Source of the DNA: JAWVYT01 sp964605205
GTDB lineage: Bacteria; Gemmatimonadota; Gemmatimonadetes; Longimicrobiales; RSA9
DNA: 30,171 nucleotides
Reading direction: 5' to 3'
Assembly: GCA_964605205.1 (NCBI GenBank)
Contig: CAZSBL010000026.1
Coordinates: 1 to 30,171 of the forward strand
The notes under the pieces were generated by a model. The model had not been told where the DNA came from and did no database searches. It saw only the letters and a list, made by a program, of their open reading frames with translations. Positions 28,516 to 30,171 of this stretch are shown here, piece by piece; within the stretch, counting starts at the first letter, position 1; each line of letters opens with the position of its first letter. Position numbers and translations under genes: made by a program.

Positions 28516-29613
28516 ATGACCACCATCCGCGCCGCCGTCATGCCCGCCCCGGACGCCCCCGTGGAGGTCCGGGACCTGCCCGCGCCCGAGCTGGAGCCGG
28601 GCTCCGCGCTGCTGGAGGTCGAACGCAGCGAAGTCTGCGGCACCGACGTCCACCTCTGGCACGGCAGGCTCGCCGGCGTGCCGTACCCGCTGGTCCCCGG
28701 CCATGTCTCGGTGGGCCGGCTGGCCGGGATCCGGGGCGCCGTGACCGACGTCCACGGCCGGCCGTTCCGGGAGGGCGACCGCGTCACCTTCCTGGACGTC
28801 CACGGCACGTGCAACGCGTGCTGGTACTGCACGGTGGCGAAGGCGACGACCCGGTGCCCCCACCGCAACGTCTACGGGATCACCTTCGGCGTGGACGACG
28901 GCCCGTCGGGCGGATGGGCGGAGGCGGTCTACCTCCGGCCCGGCACGAAGGTCATCCGCGCCGAGGCCCTCGACGCCGACGCCTTCATGGCCGGCGGCTG
29001 CGGCCTGCCCACCGCGCTGCACGCCGTCGAGCGGGCCGGGATCGCGCTCGGCGACACCGCGCTGGTCCTGGGCTCCGGCCCCGTGGGCCTCTCCGCCGTC
29101 ATCCTGGCCCGGATGGCCGGCGCGCTCCGGGTCCTCTGCATCGGCGCGCCCGCCGCGAGGCTGGAGACCGCCCGGAAGGTGGGCGCCGACGCCGTGCTGG
29201 ACATCACCGAGTCGTCGCCCGAAGACCGCCTGGAGTGGGTCCTCGAGCGGACCGAAGGCCGGGGCGCAGACGTCACCATCGAGGCCGCCGGGGCCCCCGA
29301 GGCCTCCGTCCAGGCCATGCGCTTTACCCGCGACGCCGGCCGCGTGGTCATCGTCGGCCAGTACACCGACCACGGAAACGTGCCGTTCAACCCCCATCTC
29401 GATCTCAACAAGAAGCACCTCGACGTCCGCGGCTCCTGGGGCTCCGACTTCTCCCACTTCTACCGCGCGGTCCGGATCCTCGAGGACCCGGACCGCGGCG
29501 CGCCGTGGGGGCGGCTGCCCACCACCACGTACGGCCTCGATCAGGCCGAGGCGGCCATGGAGGACGTTGCGGCAGGGCGGGTGGTGAAGGCGCTGATCGA
29601 CCCGAAGGCTTGA
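28516..29613 (+). CDS. Zinc-dependent alcohol dehydrogenase of the MDR superfamily
   Basis: This 365-residue NAD(P)-dependent oxidoreductase begins with a GroES-like catalytic domain carrying the catalytic zinc cysteine in SEVCGTDVHLWHG and histidine in PLVPGHVSVG. The structural zinc site is CNACWYC followed by a fourth Cys in TTRCPHR. The Rossmann domain has the nucleotide loop LGSGPVGLSAV. The usual GHE motif reads GHV here, so the glutamate near the zinc is replaced. This seems to be a feature of a subfamily with the PGHVxVG signature. The substrate is unknown. The frame is open from 28450, but ATG 28516 fits both the domain start and the -10 box. It is divergent from the membrane-protein gene. 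Confidence 0.9.
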   Translation: MTTIRAAVMPAPDAPVEVRDLPAPELEPGSALLEVERSEVCGTDVHLWHGRLAGVPYPLVPGHVSVGRLAGIRGAVTDVHGRPFREGDRVTFLDVHGTCNACWYCTVAKATTRCPHRNVYGITFGVDDGPSGGWAEAVYLRPGTKVIRAEALDADAFMAGGCGLPTALHAVERAGIALGDTALVLGSGPVGLSAVILARMAGALRVLCIGAPAARLETARKVGADAVLDITESSPEDRLEWVLERTEGRGADVTIEAAGAPEASVQAMRFTRDAGRVVIVGQYTDHGNVPFNPHLDLNKKHLDVRGSWGSDFSHFYRAVRILEDPDRGAPWGRLPTTTYGLDQAEAAMEDVAAGRVVKALIDPKA

Positions 29614-29721
29614 TCGCCCGAGGTCGCACCGGACAAGCCCCTCACCACGCATCCGTCCCGCTCCGTCATTCCCCTGCCCCAACCCGGCAGCGATCATGGA
29701 CCTCGCGAGTTCGCTGCCTCA

Positions 29722-29752
29722 TTGCCCGGCATGGTAATACCAAAGTATACTT
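29722..29752 (+). promoter_or_regulatory. Promoter with palindrome AAGTATACTT before the antitoxin gene
   Basis: TTGCCC (29722-29727) and TATACT (29746-29751) are 18 bases apart, and the -10 box ends six bases before the ATG at 29758. The perfect 10-bp palindrome AAGTATACTT (29743-29752) covers the -10, which suits autorepression by the ribbon-helix-helix protein encoded next. Confidence 0.5.
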
Positions 29753-29757
29753 GGAGT

Positions 29758-29991
29758 ATGAAAACGGCGATATCGATACCCGACGACCTGTTCGAATCCG
29801 CCGACGCCCTGGCGGAGGAGCTGGGCGTGTCCCGGAGCGAGCTCTACGCCCGGGCCGTGGAGGAGTACGTGGCCAAGGCCCGCGGCTCCGACATCACGGC
29901 CAAGCTGAACGAGGTGTACGCCGACGAGCCCAGCGGGCTGGACCCGGAGCTGCGATCGGCGCAGGCGCGGAGCGTGAGCGCGGAGTGGTAG
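29758..29991 (+). CDS. Ribbon-helix-helix antitoxin (MazE/CopG-like)
   Basis: This 77-residue protein has the ribbon-helix-helix pattern: MKTAISIPDDLFESADALAE, then ELGVSRSELYARAVEEYVAK. A short acidic C-terminal tail (YADEPSGLDPELRSA) would bind the toxin. Such proteins dimerise, bind palindromic operators through the N-terminal beta-strand and neutralise MazF-type toxins. The ATG at 29758 is chosen because it begins the strand and lies six bases after TATACT; GGAG is too close to serve as a Shine-Dalgarno. The toxin gene starts inside the last codons (seven-base overlap). Confidence 0.9.
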   Translation: MKTAISIPDDLFESADALAEELGVSRSELYARAVEEYVAKARGSDITAKLNEVYADEPSGLDPELRSAQARSVSAEW

Positions 29992-30171
29992 TCCAGCGCC
30001 GGGAGGTCTGGTGGGCCGAGCTCGGCGTCCCTCGCGGGTCGGAGCCCGGGTTCAGGCGGCCGGTGCTCATCGTCCAGTCGGACGCGTTCAACCGGAGCAA
30101 GCTGCGCACGGCCGTGGCCGTGGTCCTGACCTCGAACACGCGGCTGCTCGACGCGCCGGGCAACGTGCTGC
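29985..30171 (+). CDS. MazF/PemK-type mRNA interferase toxin, truncated by the window end
   Basis: Sixty-two codons are visible from a GTG at 29985, which overlaps the antitoxin stop. The translation has the MazF/PemK core: REVWWAELGVPRGSEPGFRR, PVLIVQSDAFNRS and VVLTSNTRLLDAPGNVL. In the family the conserved RG.VWW and RP segments with Arg and Thr/Ser form the RNase site that cuts single-stranded mRNA. The C-terminal half lies outside the window. With the ribbon-helix-helix gene it forms a type II toxin-antitoxin module, the second in this window. Confidence 0.9.
   Translation, partial: MVVQRREVWWAELGVPRGSEPGFRRPVLIVQSDAFNRSKLRTAVAVVLTSNTRLLDAPGNVL

Noticed and set aside
26977..29697. A 906-codon minus-strand open frame across several genes
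   Set aside because: It runs through an N gap and is antisense to a clear zinc dehydrogenase and other supported genes. The translation has no recognisable fold.
1..30171. tRNA, rRNA or riboswitch genes
   Set aside because: I looked for tRNA-like GTTCGANTC arms and known conserved leader motifs and found no convincing candidate. A covariance-model search would be needed to exclude small ones.

Overview
The window is high-GC DNA in which nearly every stretch is coding. It carries four runs of N: three of exactly 100 and one of 10, so it is a scaffolded draft, probably metagenomic. Several traits suggest a Gemmatimonadota-like aerobic heterotroph: exported proteins with carboxypeptidase-regulatory folds plus a TonB plug but no barrel, a very large Asp-box beta-propeller lipoprotein, a BTAD/AAA regulator, and a nirK-nirV-sco cluster. 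This placement is an inference from gene content; no rRNA or other phylogenetic marker is present.

Layout. 1-2160: end of an unknown gene, a small TPR protein, a secreted protein, and a SigR/RsrA-like ECF sigma factor with a zinc anti-sigma factor (4-base overlap). 2389-2991 (-): thymidine kinase. 3129-3523: copy A of a non-coding element with terminal inverted repeats. 3620-6413: a likely operon of copper nitrite reductase (nirK), nirV and an SCO1-type copper lipoprotein behind an AT-rich palindrome. 6478-8028: photolyase with a C-terminal helix-hairpin-helix tail. 8097-8933: plug-only TonB-like protein. 8956-11710: DUF523-DUF1722 protein (-), dodecin, small membrane protein, endonuclease IV (-). 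11957-12127: short array of palindromic repeats. 12197-12870: Phd/VapC-type toxin-antitoxin pair in which the toxin lacks one canonical acidic residue. 12871-14974 (-): exported GH3 hexosaminidase and a small, probably broken membrane gene. 15284-19651: conserved hypothetical protein, HD-GYP phosphodiesterase and BTAD/AAA/TPR regulator, the last two each interrupted by a gap. 19648-20394 (-): AraC-type regulator. 20561-23917 (-): Asp-box propeller lipoprotein. 24159-24541: copy B of the element, inverted relative to copy A. 24588-27113: large plug-only protein. 27307-29613: unknown protein, methyltransferase-like membrane protein (-, gapped) and zinc alcohol dehydrogenase behind a detailed divergent operator. 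29758-end: ribbon-helix-helix antitoxin and a truncated MazF-type toxin.

Functional themes. The first is nitrite reduction to NO with copper handling (nirK-nirV-sco). The second is DNA damage and redox defence: photolyase, endonuclease IV, thymidine kinase, dodecin and a SigR/RsrA-like pair. The third is envelope proteins of the regulatory-fold and TonB-plug type. The fourth is second-messenger and transcriptional control (HD-GYP, BTAD, AraC). Several genes have a TANNNT box 6-7 bases before the start codon, which points to leaderless transcription. The least explained parts are the two-copy inverted-repeat element, the palindromic array, and several clean operator-like palindromes with no obvious regulator.
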